A stretch of DNA of 64,000 nt, from the NCBI GenBank assembly GCA_964035775.1, contig OZ038318.1, positions 10,930,081 through 10,994,080 on the forward strand, written 5' to 3'. Every line of letters begins with the position of its first letter. The first letter of the stretch is position 1. Made by a program: the position numbers and the translations under genes. This stretch comes from Osedax frankpressi (taxonomy: Eukaryota; Annelida; Polychaeta; Sabellida; Siboglinidae). Positions 12,421 through 20,709 of the stretch are shown here, one piece after another. A model generated the notes under the pieces. It was not told the DNA's origin. It searched no databases and saw only the letters and a program-made list of their open reading frames with translations.

Positions 12421-13269
12421 AAATGTGTAGTGGGCAGCCACACTTTTAACTTTTAATATTATAGTAATGCATTCTAATGTTAATTAATACATATAGCATT
12501 CTGTAATGCATTTTGAATGCTAGGAATGAGTAAGATAGCACTACAACCTATAGGCAAACTGCACTATAATGCTGTTTATAAGTTTGGTATGCTGTGGATT
12601 AGTATATATATTACACTATTACATTATAGTACAGTTCATATATCATATTTCAACAACAGAACATCGATATACAGTGGAATATGTATAAATATAATATTGT
12701 ATTATAATATAAACAAATGTAATTGTTTATTTTCTATACGAACTAAGTTTGTAGTTATTGCATTTATGTATAACAAAGTAAAAGTTTAGTTGCGATACAA
12801 AATATATATATATTATTAAAACTAACTTCCTAGTTTGAGACTTCACTTTACTGCATAGTAATTAAAGATACATTAATATTTACATTCTATAATAAATAGT
12901 GTAAATAAAATAAGATAGTTAGTTAATAATTATGATTTTAAATAATAGTAAAATAAGAACTAATACCGAGATGATGTGCGAAATTATTTATAATTGAAAT
13001 AACTACCTTCTCCTTTCTATTCATTTGTATTGTGCTGTATGTGAATTAAAAGCTGCATAGGTATTTATATTCTATAATATTCTATAATAGAATAGCATAA
13101 ATAAAATATACATATAAATGTAAATATGTAGTCTATTAGTTAATAATAAAATATATTTAAATACCAAACTGCGAGTAGTCAAAAATGTTTATAAAGGAAT
13201 ACGAAATTAATAAGTTATACATTCTGCTTATAGAAAATAAAAAATGTAATAATAATTTTAAACATGAGT

Positions 13270-13820
13270 TGTTATTTAGTATCCGATAATAGAATGATAT
13301 ATAGATATAGCCATACTAAGCAATATAATATATAGAGCTATACGTAAAATAATACAAAATATAATCCATATAATATCATCTAATATTATTATCAATATAG
13401 TAGCATTACTTATTTATATACGTATATAAATATGTGTAAATAGAAAATAAATTTAATAAATATTATTTATGTTTTACATAGTAATATTTTAGTATTTATA
13501 TAGAAAGCGTAGCTAATATATTATATATAAAGCAAACATAATTATATTATACGAATATGAACATAGTCCTTCAATAGTATCACATCGATATTATTTATTT
13601 AACTGATAAGGGGGAAGGCAAATAAATTCATTAATCGATAAAAATAATGTATTTATTAATAGTAATAGTGTATACGTGAATAGATCATATATAACAGGTA
13701 ATTTAGATAAAACTGATATTAGGTCAACTTGAATTCATATGGAACGATAACACAATAGTCAAATATGAATCGTTATAAATGAACAGGATAATAGATAATA
13801 TCAATGTAGTTTATACGAAA
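13270..13820. other. AT-rich spacer, no gene seen
   Basis: AT-rich sequence with diverged pieces of the upstream mosaic near 13290-13400 (for example GAATGATATATAG). I see no coding segment. It may contain the 3' end of the Helitron that begins at higher coordinates, but I could not find a convincing terminal hairpin followed by CTRR. Confidence 0.4.
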
Positions 13821-13827
13821 AGCAGTA

Positions 13828-14245
13828 ATGAAACCAAATAATAATACCTCCTTTCATATTCGAGGCATTACAATTATAGAATCGCCACTAACTTCGCACA
13901 AAGGCACCTTTTTGCAAAGGATTTCATGTTTTTTAGAAGAATTTCACGGAAAGATAACTCAATCAGTTAGCGCATACGAACTCGATATCTCGTGCTTCGA
14001 CGCTGAGAGCGAACGCTAAGCTAGAATGAGTTTTCACTCGAATTCGTAGACCGATGATAGAGGATTAATAGCAAAAACTTGAGTCATCCATACGGGATGT
14101 ACCAATAATCGACCGAAGTCGATAATGTTTGCCAAATAACTTAAAGCCAAATATCGGATGAGAATAACGTAAACGTTTTCATCTTCAACGAAGACATCAA
14201 ATAACTCGGAAAGAATCATAGCGTTAACTTCGGAAAGGCTTATCG
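13828..14245. other. Coding-like but unassigned stretch downstream of the Helitron gene
   Basis: Base composition here is more balanced than in the flanks, and open frames exist on both strands: 63 codons on plus at 13828-14019 and 61 codons on minus at 14034-14219 (MILSELFDVFVEDENVYVI...). Neither matches a family I recognise. The position just past the stop of the Helitron helicase (minus strand) suggests either Helitron 3' non-coding sequence or a captured gene fragment. No splice arrangement could be fixed. Confidence 0.35.
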
Positions 14246-14312
14246 ATTATATAGCTGTCATAATGCTGAACATTAAAATTAATAATAATTATAGCTCAAA
14301 TTCTTAATGTTA

Positions 14313-15140
14313 TTACAATATTTCATTGTAAACTGGATTAGCCGTAGTACGTCCATTTAAAATGAAAATATCATTAGGCGAGCCGACTCGAGAAAGAGCT
14401 ACGTACAACATGCCGTGGTTGAAACACTGGCGAGTTCAATCTAAACCGATGAAGCGAAATGTATGACCTCGCGATTTATTTATAGTCATAGCGTAAACCG
14501 GTTTAATCGGGAATTGAACGCGGCACAAAGGCACATTGTTGGTGTGATCAACTTGCGCCATTAGAGGTAATCGAGGAACCAAGATCATCTCTCCGGTGTA
14601 GAAGCCAGCCGAGATTCTGACTTCTATCAAATTGTCCATTAATGCGGTGACCACGGCTCTAGTTCCGTTAACGGTTATCGGAACTTCTGTGGATCTTATA
14701 AATATAACGGGTGTGCCAACTTTAAATGTTAGTTTATGAGGAGGCATGCCGGATATATTTAACGAATTTAAAAATTCTGTACTATAAGTTAGTTCGTAAT
14801 CCGAGTTACGAACGGTATCTACGGACAAATAGGTTTTGGATATTCCTCTACAGCGATTTATCATTAAGTCATTAATGGAATCGACGTGAACATTAGTTGT
14901 ACAAAGTATAGTTCTTCGACCGATGTATAAGGGATCGTCCATACGATCTGCGTCGTCGTAAACCTTAGAGATTAAATGATCTAACGTCGATACATGAGTA
15001 CCCAGACCTTCCGGTAGAGTAATCGTATTGTTCGAGTCGCGAGCTAACCGACCTTCTCAGACATCGGAAAGCATGTCCGAGAATCTCTGTTGAATGGCAG
15101 CTTCGTCTCCGCCGAGGCGAACTCTCATGTTTGTCGTTAG
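14313..15140 (-). pseudogene. Helitron PIF1-like helicase, C-terminal third
   Basis: The frame begins LTTNMRVRLGGDEAAIQQ near 15130 and continues through NNTITLPEGLGTHVSTL, ISKVYDDADRMDDPLY, RTILCTTN, LNSLNISGMPPHKL and GTPVIFIR, then NGTRAVVTALMDN. The motif V region is AMTINKSRGHTF, where the family usually has KSQGQT, so the conserved Q is R here. Motif VI reads LYVALSRVGSPNDIFI and the protein ends NPVYNEIL followed by a stop at 14313, a natural helicase end. Two in-frame TGA codons (15059-15057 and 14438-14436) break the frame. Walker A and B motifs are missing. The assignment to Helitron-type PIF1 helicase is firm. Confidence 0.9.
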
Positions 15141-15650
15141 TTTCACGACCTGTACCTACCGCCACAGATACGATCTGAAAAAGTGTATTCGAATATATTT
15201 GTTCGAAATATATAAAACTATCAAATCGATAAGTATCTTGAGCGTCGTCGAGGAAGTAGATCTGCAGTTCGGAGGAGGACCTTTGGCTGGCCACTAACAC
15301 CGACGGCATAAGGTGATATAGGCGACCTCGTATACGATAGTTGTCGTAATTGCGTCTTTGATCCTGGCGTATTTCTTTACATGCCAAACTCGTAAAGGAA
15401 AACGTCGAGTTATAAAGAGTTATGTCTTTCAGAAATTCATTATTCCGGTAGATATCGGCTAATTCTACGGGAAATCGGGGAAACGCAGGTAATATGCGCT
15501 TATGGCAACATAACATAGGCGTCTCTCCGGGGAATTTCTTGGCGTTGCAATGAGGGCATCGCAAAGACATTTCACCGACGTAGTGAATCCGCTGAAAGGT
15601 AGCCGGATTGTATGCGCCCGATCTCTCGGGCACAATTTCAGCATCTCGCT
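15141..15650 (-). pseudogene. Helitron N-terminal zinc-binding region (Helitron_like_N), partial
   Basis: The exon starts after an ACAAG acceptor at 15650. It reads ERDAEIVPERSGAYNPA and then MSLRCPHCNAKKFPGE with LCCHK, the Cys/His cluster (CxxC ... CCH) typical of Helitron N-terminal domains. It continues with ITLYNSTFSFTSL, the family signature RIRGRLYH and LQIYFLDDAQ. After about residue 150 the similarity fades (FEQIYSNTLFQIVSVAVG), and the reading passes abruptly into the helicase in another frame. Hundreds of residues, including the whole nuclease, are therefore deleted. The first codons of this exon do not match the split-codon phase expected from the preceding microexon, so a small indel or a different acceptor is likely. 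Confidence 0.85.
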
Positions 15651-15748
15651 CTTGTAAAATAATAAAACATAATATATTAGTTATAGAACAAAACTATAAG
15701 TAGTATTATCATGTGATTAATACAATATAAAGTTTTAGTAAGTAAAAC

Positions 15749-15793
15749 CTATCGATGGCATACAAATATCTTCGCCTTTCATTGATCTGTTCG
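15749..15793 (-). pseudogene. Microexon 5 of the Helitron gene (45 bp)
   Basis: Bounded by TTTATACAG before and GTTTTACTT after on the minus strand. It contributes one base, 14 codons (EQINERRRYLYAID) and two bases. N at position 4, R at 7 and 8, and Y at 11 match the other units. Confidence 0.6.
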
Positions 15794-15986
15794 CTGTATA
15801 AATGAGAAAAATAAATTCTAAAATATTCGAGATATAATTAATGCGACAGAAATGTATTCTTCTAGAACAAACATAAATAGAAGTTTTATGAATATATCGA
15901 ATAGAGTAAGTACAAATTTATATATATATATACATAATAAAGTAATCATTTATTTAAGTAGACATTTATTAATGTCCAATAATTAC

Positions 15987-16031
15987 TGATTATCAGGATA
16001 TGACATTCTGCGAGATGCATTGGAAGTCTCA
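15987..16031 (-). pseudogene. Microexon 4 of the Helitron gene (45 bp)
   Basis: Bounded by TTTCTATAACAG before and GTAATTATT after. One base, 14 codons (ETSNASRRMSYPDN), two bases. It shares N4, R7, R8, Y11 and the leading E with its siblings. Confidence 0.6.
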
Positions 16032-16171
16032 CTGTTATAGAAATTATAAATATTTGAAGATAGAACAAAAAAATTATTATTACAAAGTGTATCTATATAA
16101 TATAATGTTGAGTTATAATGTTAAGTACTCGCAATGCGATATTGAATATCGATTATATACGAAATACTAAC

Positions 16172-16216
16172 GCAGTGATAGCTCTGCGATCTCTACGACG
16201 CCGATTCAAATTGTTC
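16172..16216 (-). pseudogene. Microexon 3 of the Helitron gene (45 bp)
   Basis: Bounded by TTGTTAATAG before and GTTAGTATT after. One base, 14 codons (NNLNRRRRDRRAIT), two bases. It shares N4, R7 and R8, with R in place of Y at position 11. Confidence 0.6.
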
Positions 16217-16305
16217 CTATTAACAATGATTATGCAATAATAAATATGCAACAAAAAATATAGAAAAAAAAGAATAAATACATATTTTGTATAGAACGTT
16301 CCAGT

Positions 16306-16350
16306 TTATCGGCAGCATAGTTATCTCGACGTGTTTGATTTAATACATCC
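16306..16350 (-). pseudogene. Microexon 2 candidate, splice sites lost
   Basis: The 45-bp segment encodes DVLNQTRRDNYAAD in the same phase, keeping N4, R7, R8 and Y11. The preceding dinucleotide is GG and the following one AC, not AG and GT. It is therefore either a decayed microexon or a chance match. The protein pattern and the exact length favour decay. Confidence 0.45.
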
Positions 16351-16429
16351 CCGATTAAATATAATGAATTAATATATTTCTAGTAATAAACTTTAAAAAC
16401 AATAAATCTTACATTAAATTGGTAGTAAC

Positions 16430-16474
16430 CTGTTTAATCTGTAGATAGCACGTCGTCTGGCATTGTTAGCTTCG
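16430..16474 (-). pseudogene. Microexon 1 of the Helitron gene (45 bp)
   Basis: Bounded by ATTTAAATAG before and GTTACTACC after. One base, 14 codons (EANNARRRAIYRLN), two bases. Its first base completes the codon left open by the exon ending at 16583 (CG plus C, Arg). Confidence 0.6.
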
Positions 16475-16582
16475 CTATTTAAATAATGAAGAGGTTGCTA
16501 TATATTTGTAATAAAGTAAATGAAATAGTTATTATATATACATTTATTAATATAGATGTAAATGTAAAATTTGATCATATAC

Positions 16583-16975
16583 CGAACGCTGGCAGAATTC
16601 TGCTGTCGTAATGATAATTCCATCGGGTGCGATGAGTTATCACTGATTATTTCTGGATGTTCCACTGTTGATATCGATGCGGTCGTGGTTACAGAAGTCG
16701 GGGGTATTGACATTGCCCCCAAAGCTTGCGATGTAGCCACGGCTGAGGAAGGTGAAATGAGATCGTTTAACATAGTCGGGGTAGTAACACGGCGAATGCT
16801 GTACCCATCGCTGGTATTCCCAAACAAAACTATGCTGGGTATCGCTGGTCGTTGTCTACGTATAGTGATTCTCAAATCACCTCTAGGCACAACATAGAGT
16901 AGCTGATCAGATATCGGCCTTATGCGAAGTATGAGCCTCGTGTCATCGATCAGCTCGGATTCGTATTCTTGGTTA
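16583..16975 (-). pseudogene. Helitron gene exon 2 (393 bp), unknown Ser/Thr-rich N-terminal domain
   Basis: The exon is open throughout. It begins after the pyrimidine-rich acceptor ATCTCTCTTTAG and ends before GTATATGATC. It carries one base, 130 codons and two bases. It reads NQEYESELIDDTRLILRIR, then YVVPRGDLRITIRRQRPA, IVLFGNTSDGYSIRR, and a Ser/Thr/Pro-rich linker ending LSLRQQNSASV. I do not recognise a domain. The base composition is clearly richer in G and C than the introns, as expected for coding sequence. Placement upstream of the zinc region makes it the protein's N-terminal part. Confidence 0.55.
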
Positions 16976-17087
16976 CTAAAGAGAGATATTAGTTTATGTT
17001 TACGAAAAATATCATAGTGTAGTTGTCAGTGGATATATAAAAAAAAGTTATCGATTAGAAAAAATAATATTGAATAAAATAGTTAAC

Positions 17088-17110
17088 CTGTTTCGACGTA
17101 GGGGTTGCAT
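17088..17110 (-). pseudogene. Candidate start exon of the Helitron gene
   Basis: An ATG at 17110 opens seven codons (MQPLRRN) plus two bases, followed by GTTAACTAT. The two leftover bases AG join the T of exon 2 to give Ser, in the same phase as the other introns. It lies just after a TA microsatellite. It is too short to be certain. Confidence 0.35.
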
Positions 17111-18050
17111 ATATATATATATATATTTGTTTTTATTGATAAATTGTAGTTGAATAAGTGTAATCTGCAAAATAAATAATTTAGATGATACACGGAATAT
17201 TAAATATAGACATAGATGGATGCTGGGTAGAATAGGCATATACTAATTTTAAATTAATATATCAATGGATATATCGAATGCATTTAATACTGCAATTACT
17301 AATATAACGATATAGAAGTAAATCTATTGACAATGATTGCAAAAGTGATGTAAACATGAAAATATATATGTGAATATAAGCAAATGTTATATAAAAAGTA
17401 TGTAAATTTGCAATGGGATAATATAATGATTTTAATATACAGAGGGCAGATATTACATTAAAAACAGAAGTACATAGCGTCTTCGAAAGCATATGTATTA
17501 TAGAAATACAAATATATAAAATAATTCAGAATATATAGAATAGCTTAACATAAGCAAGATGGTATTGTATTCAGAAAAAGGTATTGATAATATATAAAAA
17601 CAGGCATGTATTATTCGATAAGAAAAATATGATAAGTGTTTAAAAAAATATTTCACAATTAATTATACATAAGTATACTATTAATTTAACTATGTAGGAA
17701 ATAGTTTCAAGAATATGCGCTATATAGATAGAATAGTTCGTGGTAAAGGAACACTATAAAATATAAATAGTATATTGCTAGATTTTAAAAAATAAGTTAG
17801 ATCAAAAATATAAATTATACAGATATATGTAATATAGTAATATAAGTAATAACTTATAATATAAAGTTACTAATAAAGTATTATCGTAGTATATAGTAAT
17901 AGTTTCTAGATTGAATTATAAAATTATAAATAGTGTACATACTATATAATTTTTTATTGCGAATATCGATTGTTATAATGAGTAAGTTTGTCTCTTATAA
18001 TATGTTATATTATAATGTTAATATATGTATACTAAACTAAACAAAAGTAA
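17111..18050. other. AT-rich spacer, no gene seen
   Basis: AT-rich, upstream of the Helitron gene on its own strand. A 76-codon minus-strand frame at 17262-17492 is hydrophobic (ILKSLYYPIANL) with no recognised motif and is likely chance. The Helitron 5' end should lie here, but no TC-type terminus could be identified. Confidence 0.45.
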
Positions 18051-18576
18051 GTATATAAACGTAAAATACTAAAAAAATAATATAATTACAACTAAAATAT
18101 AATATAAATTATATATATATATCATTAAAAACTAACTTATCGGTACTGACTGACTTCTTAATACTGTATAATAATTAAAAGTTACATTAATATTTAAATA
18201 ATATATAGTTTAATTAGTTAATAATTAAATAATTAGTTAAAAGGATTCAAACAAATTAAAAACGAACTAAGCAAGATGAGGAAGTAGCGATAAAAGGATG
18301 TAAATAAATTTATTACAGTTGATTAAATAAATCAATCAATCCTATTGGTCCGGTAATTTAAATAAAAATTAACCACGCCCCATTTAATACGTTAAAAATA
18401 CGTTGAATTTTATTTTATTTAGTTGACCTGGATTAGAATCCTATTTGTTTATGCGCGTATGGAAAATTGTGAATATTTAAATAGTAATACGTTACATAAG
18501 TTTTTAGTGTTTTTCTAAATCGATAATTTTAATAAATTTGAATTGCTATCTTATATATTTAAGGTCGAGAATATAT

Positions 18577-18582
18577 ATATAA

Positions 18583-18637
<55 letters not shown>

Positions 18638-18642
18638 TATAT

Positions 18643-18729
<87 letters not shown>

Positions 18730-18770
18730 TACACACATACATATATACGTATATATGTATCGAGGCATAC
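18577..18770. repeat. AT/AC compound microsatellite
   Basis: Long TA runs interrupted by two blocks of CA repeats. Three overlapping frames of alternating Tyr/Ile or Cys/Val are translations of the microsatellite. It joins module B to block Y copy 2. Confidence 0.95.
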
Positions 18771-20358
18771 GTATCGAGATACGTACGATACATTCTATTC
18801 ATTAAATGAATCGTCGCGATGCCGGCCGATTAATTGACCTGGATCGAGAGAATAAGATTTACAAAGGCCCGTATATGCATGTAATGAATTTGAAACGTCG
18901 AAATAAATAAAATTTTACATTATCCGTCCGCGGAATGATATCAGACGATTATATAATAGCGCTTAGAATAGGCTAGATACGTATAATTAGCGTACTAAGG
19001 GAAAGTAAATCTAAAAATATAGAGATCCTAAAGGGGCATTCACACAGAGCTTTTTCCAGCTTTTAAGCTGCCTAATTAGGCAGCTTTAAGCTGCAGAAAA
19101 AGCTGGTAATTTAAAATGCGTTCACACTGAAAAAGCTAGAAAAAGCTCGAATAAAAAAGCTCGAGCTGTCACTTTGAGCTTAATGTAAATACGCCCATAT
19201 TTAAACCGTTATTTAATACGCACATATTTAAATTATATACAAATTATATTAATATTACAATACAATGAATAACAAATCACGTCGTATACGATCACTACTA
19301 TTAATATTATATTTAAATCAGCAGATATTAAAACATCCAAGTTAAAATAAAATTAAATAATATTAACAAAGAAATGAATCTGTCAATAAATAATAAATTT
19401 GCATAAATCAATAAAGAAAATCAGCTGTCAATCAAAAGGTTAACCAATAAGGTGCATTCAGCCAGCTTTCTGCTGACCTTTAGGCAAGAAATATTCGACA
19501 TGTTCTATTTTGATAAAAAAGCAGAAAAAAGCTAGAAATATTGAACATATCTCGAATCCAGCAGAAAGCTGCCTAATTAGGCAGCTTAAAAGCTGTAAAA
19601 AAACTCTGTGTGAATGCCCCTTAAGTCGTAGCCTATACCCGTACGTAGGGGTAGGCGAATTTTCTAAACTTTTCGAGCGCTATCGAGCCTATAGAAAATT
19701 TCGAATACTTAATTTATTATACTAATATCGGAATTTCGCAACTTTTTTAGACGCTATTATATTTCTCCTCGGGTACGGGAAGTCGGGGGCAAAAATGAGA
19801 AAAATGCGAATTTTATTCGAAAACCGTATTTTAGAATACTTAATTTATTATACTAATAAAATGAATTTCGACTTTGTTTCCGTTCCCCCGCGTTAAATAC
19901 GTCGCCGGCGAGGGGGCTACCGTCTCGGAATTCGCGAAACGGTCTCGGTAAAGATTTTAGTATTTTATTATTCAATCGTCGATTAAGTATACTTAACCGA
20001 TATAGAAATTAAAAAAACTCGGTACCCCGTCGCTCGTACGGAGTAGGGGGTATAGGTAGTTTTTTGAAAAACGCGTCGACTACTAAATTTGCCGAGTTAG
20101 CTATGTCGCAACGTTAACGAATCATGTCCTTAAGGACGTGTTGACGTACCACGACGAAAGGTGAAAATCGGGTAAAAAAGACATCTTCGGAGGGGAAAAA
20201 AATTTCGTAAAAATCAAATTTTTTCGTACGCCCCTTTATCGGAGTTTCGGACGGGGGCTGAAAATTTTCCGCGTCCCCATCTAAATTATCGAACCCGCTA
20301 CCACCGTCGGCCGACGTCGGGTGCGCGCTCGGATTTTATTACTCAAATTATATTAGGT
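18762..20358 (+). repeat. Repeat block Y, copy 2, interrupted by a MITE
   Basis: Collinear with 4804-5723, from GAGGCATACGTATCGAGATA to AAATTATATTAGGT. It differs by the 590-bp insertion at 19032-19621 and by about 65 bp near 19842-19906 that copy 1 lacks. Block X follows nine bases after its end. Confidence 0.85.
19032..19621. mobile_element. PIF/Harbinger-like MITE, 590 bp, TAA target duplication
   Basis: The element begins AGGGGCATTCACACAGAG and ends with its reverse complement. The inverted repeats extend to about 55 bp (19032-19088 and 19566-19621) with few mismatches and include the palindrome GCCTAATTAGGC. It is flanked by TAA at 19029-19031 and 19622-19624. The paralogous Y copy has a single TAA at 5076-5078, so the insertion and target duplication are directly visible. 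There is no transposase inside. A 3-bp TAA/TTA duplication is characteristic of PIF/Harbinger transposons, so a Harbinger source is the best assignment. Confidence 0.85.
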
Positions 20359-20367
20359 AGATAGAAG

Positions 20368-20683
20368 ATAAATAATAAAATGTCTATAGACATAAATGGA
20401 GTGCGAACATTATCCACACGTGCACATACTTATAGTAAACACGCTAGTCACGCTCTGATACACACCAACGCAATCATTCTCTGCAAATTTATACAATCAC
20501 AATCACACAATTACATACGAACACTTTATACAATTCAGTTGTTACACATTCATGCATTCATTATATTGATAGGAACATTCACACTCTGTAATCAGATTCA
20601 TACGGTTACATATAGATTAAATATTCAATTGAAAATATCAATATATCTTTATTTATTGACACATGGTAGACATTTAATCAAAG
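20368..20683 (+). repeat. Repeat block X, copy 2 (316 bp)
   Basis: Near-identical to 2795-3110 without indels. It carries the same open frame, ending here about nine codons past the block border at 20709. In this locus X follows Y, whereas at the first locus X precedes Y. Confidence 0.85.
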
Positions 20684-20709
20684 GAACAATTAAAAAATTT
20701 GTTTTATAA

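Larger units (their letters stand above)
3500..12620 (+). repeat. Dispersed module C, four diverged copies
   Basis: The module recurs near 3510-3900, 9270-9510, 11320-11690 and 12420-12530. Markers are GTGGGTAGCC or GTGGGCAGCC near the start, then ATCGTAGTAATGAAGT, and in most copies TATACCTTCCTATATACGTA at the end. In two places it is followed by a CGA-rich segment (3930-4200 and 11680-11950) sharing ACCTATTTACGGT, and then by module D. The order D, C, CGA-rich segment, D therefore repeats, which points to a composite tandem unit of 1 to 1.5 kb that has since diverged. No coding frame is evident. Confidence 0.6.
14313..17110 (-). pseudogene. Decayed multi-exon Helitron replication/helicase gene
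   Basis: Helitrons are rolling-circle DNA transposons encoding one large protein with an N-terminal zinc-binding region, a HUH replication nuclease and a PIF1-type helicase. Here the minus strand shows a plausible start exon (17110-17088), a 393-bp exon (16975-16583), an array of 45-bp microexons (16474-15749) and a long terminal exon (15650-14313). The terminal exon keeps the N-terminal zinc region and the last third of the helicase. The HUH nuclease and the Walker A part of the helicase are absent, and the two kept parts lie in different frames. Two stops interrupt the helicase part. All inferred introns split a codon after its second base, except at the last junction, where the frame does not match. 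The element cannot be autonomous. The helicase assignment is strong, and the exon model is inference. Confidence 0.8.
10815..18175 (+). repeat. Isolated copies of the variable-core unit
   Basis: Four further copies of the 6980-8660 unit type lie near 10815-10880, 12808-12870, 13001-13060 and 18131-18175. Each has AACTAAC (AACTACC in one) followed by a core of 32-37 bp and then an AATTAAAAG-type flank (AATTAAAG in one). Cores differ among these copies and from the tandem ones, except that the 18131 copy begins TTATCG like units one and two of the tandem set. Confidence 0.65.
8770..18570 (+). repeat. Dispersed module B (CACGCCCCAT ... GACCTGGATTAGAATCC)
   Basis: Copies lie near 8770-8880 (diverged), 10166-10430, 11022-11275 and 18333-18570. 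The two middle copies are almost identical over about 250 bp. Markers are CCTATTGGTCCG (CCGATTGGTCCG in one copy), CCACGCCCCAT, TTGACCTGGATTAGAATCC and GTCACATAAGTTTTTAGT. Three copies are followed by module D or a remnant of it, and the last by an AT/AC microsatellite and block Y. No open frame is shared. Confidence 0.8.

Noticed and set aside
15094-15297. 67-codon plus-strand frame
   Set aside because: Lies antisense to the recognised Helitron coding sequence and has no motif of its own.
15794-15986. A further microexon in the longest intron of the array
   Set aside because: A segment after TTGTTCTAG near 15850 has an acceptor-like start, but its peptide lacks N4 and R7-R8 and no donor lies at 45 bp.
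16571-16897. 108-codon plus-strand frame
   Set aside because: Antisense shadow of the Helitron exon at 16583-16975, which fits the splice phase and strand of the gene.
18543-18809. Frames of alternating Tyr and Ile on both strands
   Set aside because: Translation of a TA/CA microsatellite.
19510-19725. 71-codon plus frame
   Set aside because: Crosses the border between the MITE and block Y, so it is a chance frame created by the insertion.
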